A DNA stretch of 64,000 nucleotides from Toxotes chatareus (GCA_016801885.1 CM028900.1:7843501-7907500), one strand, 5' to 3'. Counted from the stretch's first letter, positions 37,813 to 52,292 are shown. The notes: generated by a model from the letters alone, not told the origin. Made by a program: numbers and translations.

Positions 37813-37848
37813 ACATTTTTAACTTGCATTCATGCAAGTTAAAAATGT
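37813..37848. repeat. Perfect 17-bp-arm hairpin with 2-nt loop
   Basis: ACATTTTTAACTTGCAT (37813-37829) and ATGCAAGTTAAAAATGT (37832-37848) are exact complements around TC. The 36-nt near-palindrome can extrude as a cruciform or fold in RNA. The arms are too short for an ordinary pre-miRNA. Confidence 0.95.
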
Positions 37849-38586
37849 GGTGGTGTGGTAGAAATTATGAATATCCATCATAATGCTTTACATACAGCAT
37901 GTTACCAAATATAAGTTTTATCATTTTATGCTTGAGCACTGACTTGAGACTATTAAATAGCAGTGGAATTCTATAATACATGATAATATTGATAATAAAG
38001 TTTATCAGGGGGGTCACTGTGAGAGTCAGGCTGTGTCCTATGTGGTTCAATGGCAAAATAGCTTATAAAATCCATCACTGAAGCAGCCTCTGAGAGAACT
38101 GAGAACACTAGTCTTTCTTCTTGTCGTAACACTTCTCCCCCTGGTGTTGTGTTTGTAGATGTTCTTTCGTCTAAGGAACACTTAGATAATCAACATAATG
38201 AACACCTTTGTTGAATTATTAAAAAAACATTACTTCAATTGTGTTAACATATTCCATGTCTGAAAATGGTCATAGATTATACAAACAAGTTCAATTATCT
38301 TGCCACAGGTATGTGTGTCAGGCCAAGTCCAAGCCCAAGATAACCACCTGCCCAATCATTCATCCATCTCCTCACTGACTTGCCCCCAGAGCTAACCCAG
38401 CAGGAGGTCAGAACCGTTGGCCTGCTTCCCGGTTCCCTCCAGGCTGAAGTGCTTGTCACAGGCGGAGCTGCATTTAGATACAATGCTCCATTACATCAAT
38501 AATAGATAGACGAGTGAAGGAGGAAGGCCAAATAGGATGGGACAGCTCACTCAACAGTAGATGACAAGTTGCAAAGATGGGGAAAA

Positions 38587-38611
38587 GTGTGTGTGTGTGT
38601 GTGTGTGTGTG
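38587..38611. repeat. (GT)n microsatellite
   Basis: Twelve GT units followed by GCGCAC. Confidence 0.95.
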
Positions 38612-39211
38612 CGCACATGTACAGTATGTAAGTATGTGTACTTGGGGTTGTACATGTTACATGAACTAGAGTTGCATGTAAGAGTTAGGATGACAAGCGG
38701 GTGAGGGACTGTAGTATACTGAGGGATATTGACTTAGTGTGTTTCTGCTACGATGGCACCATTTAGGATCAGACTGACCCAGTTTCAACAGAGCCCATAC
38801 ATTTTAGATAATCCCTGAGGAAACTGGGTTTACACAGTGTGCCTCTCCTGCATGGTTTTACATTGTAGCATACAGCAGGTAGAGGCAGGGACACAAAATG
38901 AAGCACTTAAACGTACATGCTGAATCATGCACGGTTGTGTTAAAGAGAGGATATTCATTTTCCTCCTCTGTTAAATCACCTTCCTTTGCTCGTTCCTGCT
39001 CCTCCTCCTCTTCCCCCTCTATCTTCCTTTTCCTTTTGCACCAGTTGAAGTGGTTGTGTGGCTTTATGCGGCAGCCATTTAAATCATTACCTTTCCCACA
39101 TTGATCCAGCCAGGAGGTAATTGGCTCAATCAAGAGAATTAAAAACCAGGGTAAGATTGAATAATTCACCTCACAGATCAAAAGGGGAGGGGATGACGAG
39201 AGAAAGAGGAT

Positions 39212-39243
39212 GGGGGTTGGGGGTGGCGGGGTGAAGCGGGGGG
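39212..39243 (+). other. G-quadruplex-capable tract
   Basis: G-runs of 5, 5, 4 and 6 with linkers of 2 to 6 nt lie in a purine-rich region. Confidence 0.65.
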
Positions 39244-39979
39244 CATAGTAACAGTGGATGAGAAAGTGAGCACTGCAAGTAAAGAGGAGGGCAAAAAGGA
39301 ATGAAAATAAGAATATTACCATATGAATGACGTGGAAGTGTATGCCAAGAGAAAATAGAGCAAGAATATTACAACATTATGATACATAAAAATGGTAGAG
39401 GGGGAGCAATATGACTATACACAGAGGGAGAGGCTGAGGTAAATACTAAAGTGAAGGTGAATGGGAAGATAGTAGGTTTGTAGGCTTCACATAATTTATG
39501 GTAGGACACATTTTGCATTTTTGGTGATCACAAAACATCCCCTTGCCTGTGTTTACTTGCTGTCCCTGCCTCTTCATGATTTAGTACACCAAAGCACTCA
39601 GACTCTTAGTTTATCTCAGAGTTACAGTTCTTCTTTAGTAATGACATAATGAGCAACATTTCTGCCATCTCTGCCTTCCTCTCAGCATTCTTACTTACTA
39701 CTACCTCTACTTGCATGGTCGAAAGCATGACAGTCTGGTAAATCTTACAAGAAAGATGACCACAGTGCTCGTTGTAATGTCCATAAAATCATTCATTTTA
39801 ATTTTAATTTAGGGCAGAAACACCAGCAATATGCTAAAACACCTTTCTACGCAATATGTACTTAGTTCCAGGTATGCCAAAAAGGTCAAAAATGCTGTAG
39901 AAATATTATCCCAGAGACTCAGAGATAATTAAACAGTTGCGTTGACGTTGAAATGCTGTGTAGACCTACTTTTTTTCCA

Positions 39980-40076
39980 CTCAGAAAATTGATCAGGAAT
40001 CATAAAGGGTACTGATAAAGAATCGGACAGAATCGATAATAGTGGTATCAGTAATATCTTATCAGTTCCCATCCCT
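39980..40076 (+). repeat. Fragment resembling a 'cgataagaatcgg' teleost repeat
   Basis: aaagaatcggacagaatcga, then gtatcagtaatatct and tcagttcccatccct, recall the end of a short fish repeat rich in gaatcgat motifs. Weak support, by memory only. Confidence 0.3.
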
Positions 40077-43000
40077 ATTCTTCCATGCAGAAGACTGAGA
40101 TCTGGACTGTGATGCTATCAGGCCTTACCTTGTTTAATCCTTCAATTAGGAAGCAGACAGTGGTGATAAGAGTGTTACTGAGGCTACAGGAGGCATGAAT
40201 TTCACTCTACTGTCGATGAACCTCCCACCTGCTCTCTTTGAGGAAGGAGTGGCATGATTTGTGTGAGGAGACCAGATTTTAGTCTATAAATTTTATTTTT
40301 CAACATGATGTCGCTTCTGTAGTTTTGTCTGTCATTCTTATCAGCGTATTCGTCAACTTTATTGCTGAGATATGAGGAGTCCAGCAGGGCAAGCAGCATG
40401 AGAAATTAAATGATCCGATTGGTTTTGAAGTAATCCACAGTCTAGCCACCTTATCTGAGCAATTTTATTAGAGAATGCACCTGTATCCATTAGAGTCATC
40501 CACTGAGAGCTGAGACTGTGTGCACATAGCAAGGCTGTGCTCAGAGTTGGTTTAGGGTTTGGGCTGACTTCAGCCCTGTGTTTTAAAAAAAAAAACATTC
40601 ACTTCAATGCGGCCTTTCCACCAGCCCATTGGGGCAGTGGGGATACCAACACATAGATCTCTGGCAAAATTAAGAATGTTGCTTACTCTGCTAGACTCCT
40701 GTAAACCTACACCAAGCACATGTCTAGTTATGCTGTCTAGTGATATCGTAATGAAGTTAAGAGTAAAGTGTTAAAAATAATTCACAGGAATAATGTGTAA
40801 AACTACTGTATGCTGTAACAAAGCTTCCTTAACTATTCACAAGACTTGTTCATTGCCATGTTATGAGTGTGATGTTCTGCCCTTTGCTTCATTACTCCCA
40901 TCACTTCATCACTTCCATTGACTTGAATTTCTCATCTTATTGTGGTCAGCTGCAGTCAGGAGAGTTATGAAAAGAACTGTCAGTTATATAAGGTATTGCT
41001 GAATAACCTGAGATACTCATATTTCCAGACAACCAAACGGTTATTTGGTTGTATGAGTTTATTTGAGCGTACTGTATGTGAGTTGGATTCAGGGTCCCAG
41101 CAGTTGCCATGTTAAGTGTCACAGATGAGCAAACCTGACACAGGCATTACCCCCAGGCTGCTTAGGATGAGGGATGAAGGCATGTAGAGAAAAGAAGAAC
41201 AGGAGGTGGTGGATGTAGCGTGAAGAGATCACTCCATGACAATTAATGATGTCAAGTCTTGCGCTGACATTTTGAAGAAAAAGGAATAGGAGGAGGGTTA
41301 TGAGGAAATTATGAAATAAGTGCACATTCTTACGTGTTGTAATTAGGGTTATAAGGAGGAGATAAGGAAATGGTGCAAATAAAAGTCACAGTCCCTCCAT
41401 GAACCTGGCTTTCAAAGGTTTAAACTTCATGGATTATTTACATATTTATTGATGTGACAAGTAAGAAAGGGGAGCTTGGGGAAAACACAGTAGTGTTGGA
41501 AAAAGCTTAGAAATGAGAGAACAGCTGTTTAAAAGCACATGAATGCCAGCATTTATTTTTAAATTACAGATGGAAGATCAGAAAAACATTTTCTGCCATG
41601 AATGTCCTCCCTTGAAGCATCAGCTCCTCCTGTAGCTTCTCAGGTCACAGTCTTATGTATCCGAGCATTATAGCACTGTTAAGTGAATCTGTGTCTTTGA
41701 TTTCAGGTCGTATCAGTCCACCTCATAAAGCTCTTGTTTTGTTGTGAATTTAGAAACAGATGCTGAAATTTAAATGTGTTTTATCTGGGCACATGCTTTC
41801 ATGTAATTGAGCTGCTGTTCCTCAAACCATGTCTCCAGTAGCTTCACAGGAGTCTTCCTGTCGACTTAACTGCAGTCCCAGTGGTGTAAGCCAGCCTGTC
41901 AGTTTTCTGCCTCTTTCTCACCAGCAGCAGAGTCACATGAGCCCGGTCCCCCTGCTGTGTTCCCCTGACTGCCTTGCACACTGCTACAGAAAAACTCCAG
42001 AGGAGATGTCTGCGCCTTGAAAGCGCCATCCAGCCAGACTGAGAGAAGGAAGCACAATAGATAGATGAATATTTTGCACACATAAACAGCTGCTAATCCA
42101 CACTGGATATGTGAGCCTTGATAAATGTGTGGGTATAAGCAGCTGATTGTAGCGTTAAGCGTGGCATACACAGGCCTGTTTGTGGATGGGTTTTAATTAA
42201 TGTTTGTAATTACCTTGCGAGTAAATGTTTCATCTTCATCATAATGTTTGCTTTTAATTGAAGCCTTTTGTGTAGTGTCTTGAGATGAGCACTGTCCCTC
42301 TTTCATTCAAGCACACACATGCACTGTGCCACATCATCTCAATAAGACAGCTTGGTGATGTCATAGAAATGGAAAAGCAAGAAAGGTTAGCACATGTTGG
42401 GAGAATGACCAGGCAAGTCCAGAGCATTTGAGCCGTCCGTGCTAAATTAGAAGGAAAGCTAGTATGAGTATAAACTTGTGTTCAGACGTAAGTGTAACTT
42501 GTCGCTGGTAATGGTTCATGAATTATGGACATGGTTCATACATCACCCTCATGTTCACACTGTACCATGCACATATGAGATTTGCATATGAGATTAGTGA
42601 AAGCTGCTTGACCTCTAACCAAGGGCATGATGGGTGGTGGAAGGATGTGATGTGGGAGATGAATCTCTAAAATACGAGTCAATTTCCCGCGGGGCTTATC
42701 AGAGCTGTCTGACTGGCTTGTGAGCAGCGAGCGGTCGTCAGTTGTCAGGATTTAAACTTAGGGAGGAAATGAGACACTGGGGTGTGCTCTGAATATCCTA
42801 CAATGATAGGATAAAAATGAGTGAGAGAGGAGAAAGCCCACATACCGAATATTTCATATCACTGTGGAAAGGAATGTGTGCTTCAGTGGAATGGTTAGTA
42901 TTTACAAATCATCTAAATAGAAGTGGAGGGCTAATCTGTAGTTCTTCTCAGCTGGAGCAGTATTAGTGTAGAGCTTTCCCTGGTGTGTTTTGAATAGCTC

Positions 43001-44579
43001 CAGTACTTTACTGGTTGTGGCTGCATCAGACTGTCGGGATGACAGACACATCTTCCTCCCTTCATTAATCTCCATTTAGTTCTGCACTGGAGAGGAGAGA
43101 GGGAGGGTGGAAGGGAGGGGGGAGCGCTGAGGGAGCATTGGACAGGGGAAAAAGGGGAACGAGCAAGATTAAAGATATGGCTGCCTCTGACATGGAAAAG
43201 GAGATGGAGGATGGGGGAAGAGGGAGAAAAGATGGAGAGAAAGAGGATGAGGAGAACTAGAAATTAATATTGAGAGTGAGGGTAAAGCAGGCTAACAGAT
43301 GGGTGAGGAAAGTGAAGAAAAAGAAAGGTGAGAGCACAGATGAGCTGAGGAATAGAAGTATAAATTGGAGGAAAATTGAGGCAGGAGAGAACAGCAGGAG
43401 GAGGGGAAAGTGAGCCTGCTGTTTGATCTTTAACAGGATTATTTTTCCCTGCTGTCCTTTTATTTATTTGATTTTTTTTTTTCTGATATTTATTCATATG
43501 TAAATGCTGGCTGTGTGCCAGCAGAAACCATATCAGAGTTCTGCACTGCACTGAGCCCACCCTGTGACTGTGAATCACTGATACACATACAACCATCCTG
43601 GGTAATCCTAAAGGGTTTTCTGTGGATGTCTGCAGTCCTGCAGCAGGCTTGGACACAGGTTGAGATACAGCACACTTTAGTAGCTATGGACTCATTATGG
43701 ACTGCATTTTTGTTTTTGTTTTTTTACGTTTTGAGTTCTTTTGTTTTAACAGCTCGACCTTTAGAAAATGATGTTTGACTATGTGATCATCTGTTTGTTT
43801 GCTGTCTCTGTGTATTGAGTGAGATGCTGGTCCAGCATCCACTCTTTACACTATCCATCAGCCCATATTGAAAGACACAAAAAACAAAGTCAATGCCAGC
43901 CTGTACCCTGACGATTATTTTGATTCCCTTATTAAAACCAAGGGTTTGCGATTTGTCTGGGAGCTGGCCTCTGGAGTTGACAGAGCTTTTCCAGGCTCCT
44001 GTTTGAGTGGGTTAAACCCTCATCTGAGTGTGCTGATCCTGTAGTGGGTATTGATTTGGCCTTTCTCTCAGATTATACAAGTCTGGCTCTGTCAATTGTC
44101 AATATGGCCATCATTGGAGGACAATATTTAATCTCTGTGGCCTGCAGCCCAAACAGGATTTAGTTATCTCTGTGTTTGTCTGTTTGCTTGTGGTAACTCT
44201 TGAAACTGAATGGTATATACAAACACACTAATCTCATTTTGTATCAACCATAGATCTTATGTAAGGTTATTAGAGCACGCCTGTGTATGTATATCTTTGT
44301 ATCTGCATATGCTTAACCTCACAACCTTCTCATGTGGGATGTACAAGGCCATTCCGGTCAATAAGCAGAAACAGAAAGGGTGCACTCGGTCCTCTGTGAC
44401 ATGATTCTATGCTTCACAGACTCTGTCAGAGATTCAGTATGTTCTGCCTCTGTTGAATATGTAAACAGATCCGCATACATGCATGTAATCACATACTGCT
44501 CCATGAACTATAAACCTATATGATGTGCAGACACAGATATTTGAGAGTTAGAGATGCTGAGTCCATAAACCAGATTGTA

Positions 44580-44822
44580 AGGTGTGTGTGCAAGGACCAG
44601 TTTGAGGTCTTACAGAGTGAGGACACTGTGACGCCGTCACTTTCCAACACATCGTCAAAACGCTATTGGATCAAGATTTGGCTTGGGTTCAGGTTAGAAT
44701 TGGGCTTAGCTAACAGTTAGTTTAGTTGTGATATTTAAGGTCAGAGTAAGAGGCTAGGCAGTACATTATGTCAATGGGGGTCCTCACAAAGATAGAAGTA
44801 CAATTTGTGTGTGTGTGTGCGT
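44580..44822 (+). repeat. Teleost repeat ending in a GT tract
   Basis: gtgtgtgtgcaaggaccag and gagtgaggacac at the left, tggcttgggttcaggttaga in the middle, and aggctaggcagtacattatg followed by gtcaatgggggtcctcacaa at the right match in order a repeat often found next to GT microsatellites in fish. It is flanked by short GT runs on both sides here. Confidence 0.55.
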
Positions 44823-45354
44823 GCCCTCCAACACACACTGAGGAGCATAGCCATTAGAGCAGTATTGCAGATTGTCTGGTAGGGCGCTCAGGGCCACAAA
44901 ATGCAATTAGATTCTAGTATAAAATATTTATTTCCACAACACCTACTGTGCACCAGAGAGAATCCTTTACCCACTGTGCACTTAAATATGAAAATAGTAT
45001 ATAAAGTGCATGCCTGAGAGAGCAGCAGATACAATTTCTCAGTGGTGGCTCGTGTGCTGGCTCTGTGTGTCTCAGAGCACGGCATGTTAATAGATGTCTA
45101 CTGGATTTATTCCTTTCTTATATATTTGTATCAAATGCATTATATAGTGCTTTAAATGACTGGGGTCAAATTACACAGGACTCTGTAATGCAATACATTT
45201 TTATGTATGTTTGAAATTGATTTCACTTTCAGTTATAATGCAATATTTTCTTTTTTTTTTTTAATTGTTGTGGTCTATTCTAACAGGTCAAATGTTGGAT
45301 TAACAAACTATGTCCTTTACATATTTAAATAATTGTTGCATTTTTTTTTTTATC

Positions 45355-45530
45355 AGCGCTGATATGTAACTTTTACTTTAACGGTACTTTTTCAAGTTCA
45401 ATATTAAGGAGCTTCTGTGATGAGTATTTCCATTCATTTTTTGCTGCTTCACATTTCTTCATTACATTTCAGAGGAAAACACTGCATTTTATATTCTTCT
45501 ACATTTCTGTCTATTTCCTTGTGCTATTTG
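45355..45530 (-). repeat. Fragment of the 26790-type repeat (copy B)
   Basis: On the minus strand it carries ttcctctgaaatgtaatgaa, aaaatgaatggaaatactca and a tattgaacttg block. These are interior blocks of the same family as 26790-27726, whose own copy of this region was split by the SINE-like insert. Confidence 0.5.
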
Positions 45531-48500
45531 TTTGTAGAGTTTGCTAATGAAATGCATAGAAGGGATATTTTCAAACCAAACCTTTTTCAATTCTGAACTT
45601 CAATACAGCCATCAGTCGATTCCAGCTTGACCTTTCCATTGTTAACAGTAGCCACAGGGTCAATTTATGTTGGGATACTTGGACATTTAAGCCCAGAAAA
45701 CACATGAGGAATTTAGAGTGTCAGCTTGGAACACTCATTTTGTGTCCCAGCCCCTAAAGGAGTGGGGATTAATTCTAAAGCTGCTGTCCTCTTTGGTGTG
45801 TACTGAACAAGGATCATACAGCTGCCTCCTCTCACCTCTCCAGTTAAGGCTGAAGTGCTTACCAACCAGGCTTCAGCAGTGATCTTTGGTGCAGAGCTCA
45901 CTGAAGTTCACAAATCGGTGCTTGATTTGGGAAATATGTAAAGCGCAGACACAGGTGAACCCTGACCGTGGGAAGCTTGCTAGCGATCATCAAGGAGTCA
46001 GCAAGCTGGTGAGCTAGTTCTGCACTTTCTCTCCAACTATGTGACTGTGTGCTTGTGTGGGTGGATTTGAGTGGGTGAGGGCCACATGTTAAGGAAAAGT
46101 AATATGGTCAATAGTCAGTATAAGGATTTTGGATAACATAAGTATTCTAATCATGTTCTGACCACAGGAGATAACCTTGGACACAGAACTCTGAATATGA
46201 TTTGTGATTGATGTACAGAAGTTTAAAGTCATTAGCTGCCCTGCCCATGCCAGGCATTTATGTGGGTTGAATAGGTGTTTAAAGAATAATTTTTATGATT
46301 TTTTTTTTTTTTTGTTACAGCTCACTGGTCGTAAATAATAAGCATTCATGAAGAATATAGGATATTTATATGCATGATTGTATGTGCAGTATTCATGTGT
46401 GTGCTTCTGGCCTGCACTGGGAGGATTATTGTAGATTTACAAAGCCTCGTAACAATGGCCAGACCCACCCCTGGGACCCATACTCAATCACTATCACAAT
46501 GAAATGCTGCTAATTCCTATTTAAAGCTGCCACACAGACACTGCCCTCCCTGCTCCCCAGGCCGAGGGAGAGCATGAAGCTCAGAGACAGCACAAGAAGG
46601 AATCCATGTTATGTTAGTATAATTTCTGTTAATTCCTGTCGCTGAGTTCGTCTTTTAAGTCTACATAAATCACTCCTCTTCTATTCTTTCCTGGATGTTT
46701 ATGAGGTAGCTTCATGACACTAATGTGTGTGCCACTGGAGAGCAGTGCACGTTAGCATCTGCGTAATTTGTCTTAGAAATGCCCACCCAAAGGCCCTATC
46801 CTCTCTAGCACTGCTCCTTATTGGCGAGCTGCTGAATAATTCAGCAGTTTCAGACATAAAGGAGATTGCTTTAATTCCAGGATAGCAAGTTAATGTCAGG
46901 AGTTTGCTGTTGCATTAAACACAGGCAGTAATTTATAATGTCACTGCAAGCATAGCAAATAAGCACATGATGTTGTGTTGTTAGAGTGTGTTGTTTTATA
47001 AAACATGGACAGTAAGATTGACTAGCAGAATTGCAGTGTTGTGTTTGCTGCTTATGCAGACTGCTGCTGTTTCCTTTCCTGGCTCCTGGACAAGCACATT
47101 CATTTAGAGAAGAGCTTTAATTGGACTCAGAATCAGGGACAGAAATCTCCAGCTACATAAATATTTTAGAGGAGCACATCGGACAAGTCTGCCTATCTGA
47201 CTGTTCTCCGTCTTTTTCATCTCTTTTGTTTCTCTTCTCTCTATTACTTGCTCCCTCCTGTTCCCATGCTTGCATGAAGGTATACCAAAGCATGCACCCA
47301 GAACATGCTTCATGTTTTGTAGGCACAAGCATACATAGCTGTGCAGGTTTCTGAGAAGCTGCATGGCTTTTTCCTTTGGCCATTAAGGGAGATAAATTAT
47401 TGGCATCAAATCACTTGAGGAATCCATTGTACTTACACACAAAACCCACACTTGCATGCAAAAGCTGGCAAGCAAACACATGCACACAGTGTCTTTAAAC
47501 TGGGGCGCTATCGTAATAGGGGTAATGATTTTTGCATTATTAATGAACCAGGCTTCATACTCATCTTAATTGAAAATGTTCTTTCATCTTCAGCACTTGC
47601 TCATTTATCCTCTCCCTTAATATAAATGGTGTCATACATATACTGCAGATAGCATGTATGTACTCATAGTACTCATACACACGGCCTGCACACATTAAAC
47701 ATGTACATATGCACACACAATGCTCAGTGTGTCTTCATTCTTCTACTTTTCAACTCCCAGTTCAGCTTTTCTGTCTCTCAAGAGTTTTCACTTGGATTTT
47801 ATTATTTGTTGATGGTCTGGTTGTGCCTGATCTTAAACTCTAACTGCAATTTCGCTTATGTATTCAAATTAGGTGAGCAGATGAATAAGATTTGGGGATT
47901 TTGGAATGAGAGGGGTTGAGACCCGAGTGTTGGGATTAAATGAGGGACTGAGTCCAAGGTAATGAAGAAAGGGTTGAGTGATGATCAATGATAGGTATAA
48001 GCTTCAAAGTGTCATGGCAAGAAAGAGGATTGAAACTCATGGTGGAGGCCACATGTCCAGGAGGCACCATAGCGTCATCATCCCTTGTGTGTTTTCCTGT
48101 AACAGGAGAGAGGTGAGGAAGGGGCAGTTCAGAGGAGGCAATGTAAGTAAAAAAGCCTGTTATCAACTCAACATCAAACAGTGTGTGCTATATGCACGTT
48201 TTTGGATGTGTGTGCCACTAGTCCTTGTAGTTGTCTGTGAGAGGAGCTTCTCTTTGCCTTGTCTTGTTACTGAAGTGGTCACTCTCTGCAGACCTCTGAC
48301 CTTTTTAAAGCACTGATAGCACCTCAAACACCAATAACAGAAGAGAGTAGAAGACAGTGGAGAAAACTGAGGTAAAAGAGATTTTTAAAAAAGGAACAGT
48401 AAGAATGGATGGGGAGAAAGAACAAAAGGCCAGATAGAGGATTCGGTGAAATGGGCGAAATCATTTAAGGGCGTGTGGAGGACCAGAAACACTTTAGCAG

Positions 48501-49872
48501 AGTGAATGATATGAAAAGCAGGTTTTTATTGACCTGTTCAACTTGATGTCATCAGTCAATAACCAGCATCAGAGGATGTCAGTGCAGGGTGATGGATAGA
48601 CCTCTCTCTCACGTTGTGTTAGTCCTTAGTGGCAGCTTGCTTTCTATGGGGGCATGTTTATTAAAAAATGCAAATTTGAATAGAAATCACTTGAGCTTTA
48701 CGTGCGTGAGGGTGTATGTGTGTATGTATGTATGTATGTGTGTGTTTTTTATGATCATGCACATTGCGCCCGGGTCTAGGCCTAGAGCACTGTGTCATTA
48801 ACTCCTCTGGCCCCGAGTGCTGGCTCTCACTGGAAATGTCTCTTTACTGACTGGATGGATGGATGGGTCTTTGCTTCCACCGCTCTCCCACCCTCTCTCT
48901 CACTGACAGTTCTCCTGCTATCACCTTGATTTAACATCACATTTCTTATTCGACCATAACCACTATTTAATTTCTTTCAGTGGTGTGGTTTTTTTTTTGT
49001 TCTGTTTTTTGAGACACAGATTCCCTTAGTCCCTTAGGGTTAGTTTTAGATGTCAACATATAGAGAAATACCAAACCGTTATCAACAGGAAAAATGTAAA
49101 ATATACATTAAAAAATATGGATTTCTGTTTTCCACCTTGTCACCAATTTCCCAGTAAGTCTCCATATCCATTATGCCATGTTTTAACCATAAAAAGACTC
49201 CAACTTAACTAGCATGCAATCATACAAACATATCCTCTCTAAACAAACAGATGGCAGAGACTAAAGAATCAAATGCATACATAAGACATAAGCATTCAAC
49301 TCCTAAGCAGAAAAACATATAGTGACAGAGTACATACATACACTATCACTGAGATGCTTAATGTCTCATATGAATAAATCATCCCAATGTATTATGAAAC
49401 ATGGTAAATTATGAAAACATGCAGACTGATGACCAAAGTAACGAACCAGTTGACCTGACAGCCAAGTGAGATCAGTGCATATAACCATGAATATAGTATT
49501 TTGTGGTCTGCATCAGAATAACTAACACATTACATACATGACTGTTAAGCATCATTGATAGCTCCACTGGATCCAGTCACAGAGTACAAATCCGAATTAA
49601 AGGGCTGTGCTATAGGGGCCGACAGTCAGCCAGAACCCTAGTCTCAACCATTAGCAGTGGTAGTGTCTACTTAGGACCCCATTTCCTCTGTGTGTTCTTG
49701 TCTACAGTTAGATTGCGTATTTTGGAGTTTCCCCCAGGCTGTAAGTTGTACGCCTGGTAATAGAGGTCATGAGAAATGCTCATTCCCAAACCCTGAGGAT
49801 ACCAAATCCAGTGGCCCACTAAACTTTTGAAGAGATTGCACAGTTTCAGGAAGTTTTTTTCAGCATGTTTTG

Positions 49873-49890
49873 TTTTTTTTTTTTTTTTTT
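49873..49890. repeat. T-run beside (GCT)4
   Basis: Eighteen T followed directly by GCTGCTGCTGCTGC-type sequence. Simple repeat; no retroposon body identified on the minus strand. Confidence 0.85.
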
Positions 49891-50154
49891 GCTGCTGCTG
49901 CACTCTGTTTACTGAGTGGGTTTATTTGACTAAAGTTTTAACAGAGCAGATCAAGAGAAGACATGACTACCAGATGTCAACAGAATATTGTGCAACATCC
50001 TAACAATTTTACAGTCATATGTGTGTACAGTCACACATAATGTGAGGAGAGGGAAGCAAAGCAAAGCATGTCATTAATGTAAATGCCCCAAAATGATAAA
50101 TGTTTACATTAAAGTGACAAAGCAAAGTAACTATGATTCTTGTCCACCAGGAGC

Positions 50155-50290
50155 AAAGGAAAAGTCCGCAGAGGGCTACTGCTGACAGTCAGCAATACTG
50201 TACTCTTTTAACCATAACCATGGTTGTTCCCAAACCTGATTCAAGTTTTAACCAAAACCATGATCTTCATCCAATACTTACCAAGTCCTT
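50155..50290 (-). repeat. 'aagatcatggtt' family repeat, copy 3 (partial)
   Basis: On the minus strand the segment gives gaagatcatggttttggtta, caaccatggttatggttaaa and gctgactgtcagc, blocks shared with 56500-56965. Short and diverged. Confidence 0.45.
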
Positions 50291-52255
50291 ATCTCTGAGT
50301 CTATAGTTATATTTTTGAAACAGTGTCATCATATCGGTGGTGTTTTCGGATAAGAAAAAGCTGTGTTTTTCTGGAATTCATAGACCAACAATGTATTTTG
50401 TTGTTTAATTTGGAGGACTTGTTGTGTGAGCGAGGCATCCACCATATTTTTTCTCCAATTCTGAATATAAACACGCCTTAGGGAATTAGTTTTTTGAAAG
50501 ATGTGGAGTTTTTTAAGTAAATGAAAATTCTAGTCGAGGTGTCTGGACTACCTGATTATTGAGAACCCAATTGTGTGTCTGTGAGTGGAATTTGATGCCC
50601 TTGTTTTGTCTCCTTCATCCTTTCTCCTCCTTATTTCTGTCTCTCTGGCAAGGATAGGGAAGAGGGAGAGGAGCACGGGTGATAATGACTTGCAGCGAGT
50701 GTAAACACACTTCGGAATGTTCGGACGACATTTTCCAAGCTGTATTTCTACTGGGGGAGATTAGCGGAGTGACAGCTCAGCCTGAATCTCATGGATCACA
50801 GCTGCACAATGGAGAGCGCACGCACACACACACTCATACGCACATAGGGAGAGAAGAAATTGCTGGCATTTTAATACTACATAGCAGACTGACGCCTGGA
50901 TAAACAGTGAGATTTTTACCACAGAAAAACATATGCACACACACACTTTGCATTTAGGATTTGTGATTTGAAATACTTCTCCTCTTTCAGGCCTTTCTTC
51001 CTTGTCATGGTCCAGGGGGCCTGGCTCGGCCAGTCAGCCTGTGTATAGATTCATGTCCATGTAGCCTGCCCACACCCCGTCAGCATGATGGATGGTGTTC
51101 ACACGCAGTCTTGACTTTATAACTTATAGGGACTTTATTTGCATGTGTTCCCATTGCCAGTAAAACTGCACATGATGTAGGTGAGCCGTAGACTTTTTAG
51201 TTGTAAAGATATTAAGGGCTCCTGTTTCTTGGTGTTCTATTTAACGCATGGCCATCCTCCCCTGTACAGCAGCAGCCATGAGCGGTGCTGCTCATTTTCC
51301 AACTTCGCCTATGAAATAAAGAGCCATTTACGAGGAACAATGTCCCAGCCACCACATCTCCCTCTATCCTGCCCCCACTATTGGAGAGATACTATTGAGA
51401 GTCCCGAGTGCATCAATTTGGGCCTCAAATGACTTTCTCCAGCTGGCCAATTCCTGACAAGCTTTCTGTTCTCCTTAAAAAGAGCCCTTTATCATCAAGA
51501 GAAAGGAAGAAAGGATGAGCAAGGGAAAAAAGAGACGGAGAGAGAGAGAGAGGAAAGTCAAAAAGCTAATGTCTCAGTGACACCCTTTCTCACACAACAG
51601 GGGAAATTTCTGTTCTATAACGGGTTCTGGTTAATTTGAAGTCAATTGGAGAGTTATTAAAAGGATCTGAGTGAGCTGTGCTGAACTTGGTCAAGGGCAA
51701 CAAACCCACCCTGGTTTTCATATGAAGCAATAGACAAAGGACAATCACCTTCAGGCAAACTTGAAAGTTGGATTTGCTTGTAAACTACTTTTAATACTGT
51801 ACTGTATATGTAGAATTACAAATTCTGTCCTATTTTACTTTTTGTAGTTATTGTGTCCACAAATACATTTGCCCGCAGTTTCCTTCTGAACACCTGCTTA
51901 GATTCTGTGGTTTAAATCTCATTGTTGAGGATTTGCTCAAGTTTTAGGCATGGTTTTTGGTTTATCTCTCAAAGCTTCATCTTGCCTTTGAAATTACTCT
52001 GCCAATATGTATGTAAATGTCAACATCTACTGCCAGAAATTAGATTTACTTCATTTCCCTATAGTTCCTTCTGTGGTCCTGAGATGCAGGTTCAGTAGTT
52101 TAATGTAACACTGTTGTGCATTAGAGCGCAATTTACAGTGCATGCACTAGAAATAATTTCAGGAGGAAAAATAATAAAGCAAGATGCAGAGAAGTGGAAA
52201 CCTTGATTTAATTCGCATACAATAGGGTATGATGAGTGTATCGTGCCAATGTGGA

Positions 52256-52256
<1 letters not shown>

Positions 52257-52289
<33 letters not shown>
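52257..52289. repeat. (AC)n microsatellite
   Basis: Thirty-three nucleotides of AC repeat. Confidence 0.95.

Positions 52290-52292
<3 letters not shown>

Noticed and set aside
37813..37848. Pre-miRNA
   Set aside because: The arms are 17 bp with a 2-nt loop, too short for a Drosha/Dicer hairpin, and no extended pairing flanks them.
38295..38483. Possible extra exon on the minus strand, GC-richer than its surroundings
   Set aside because: No plausible acceptor-donor pair with a consistent phase and no domain in the peptide.
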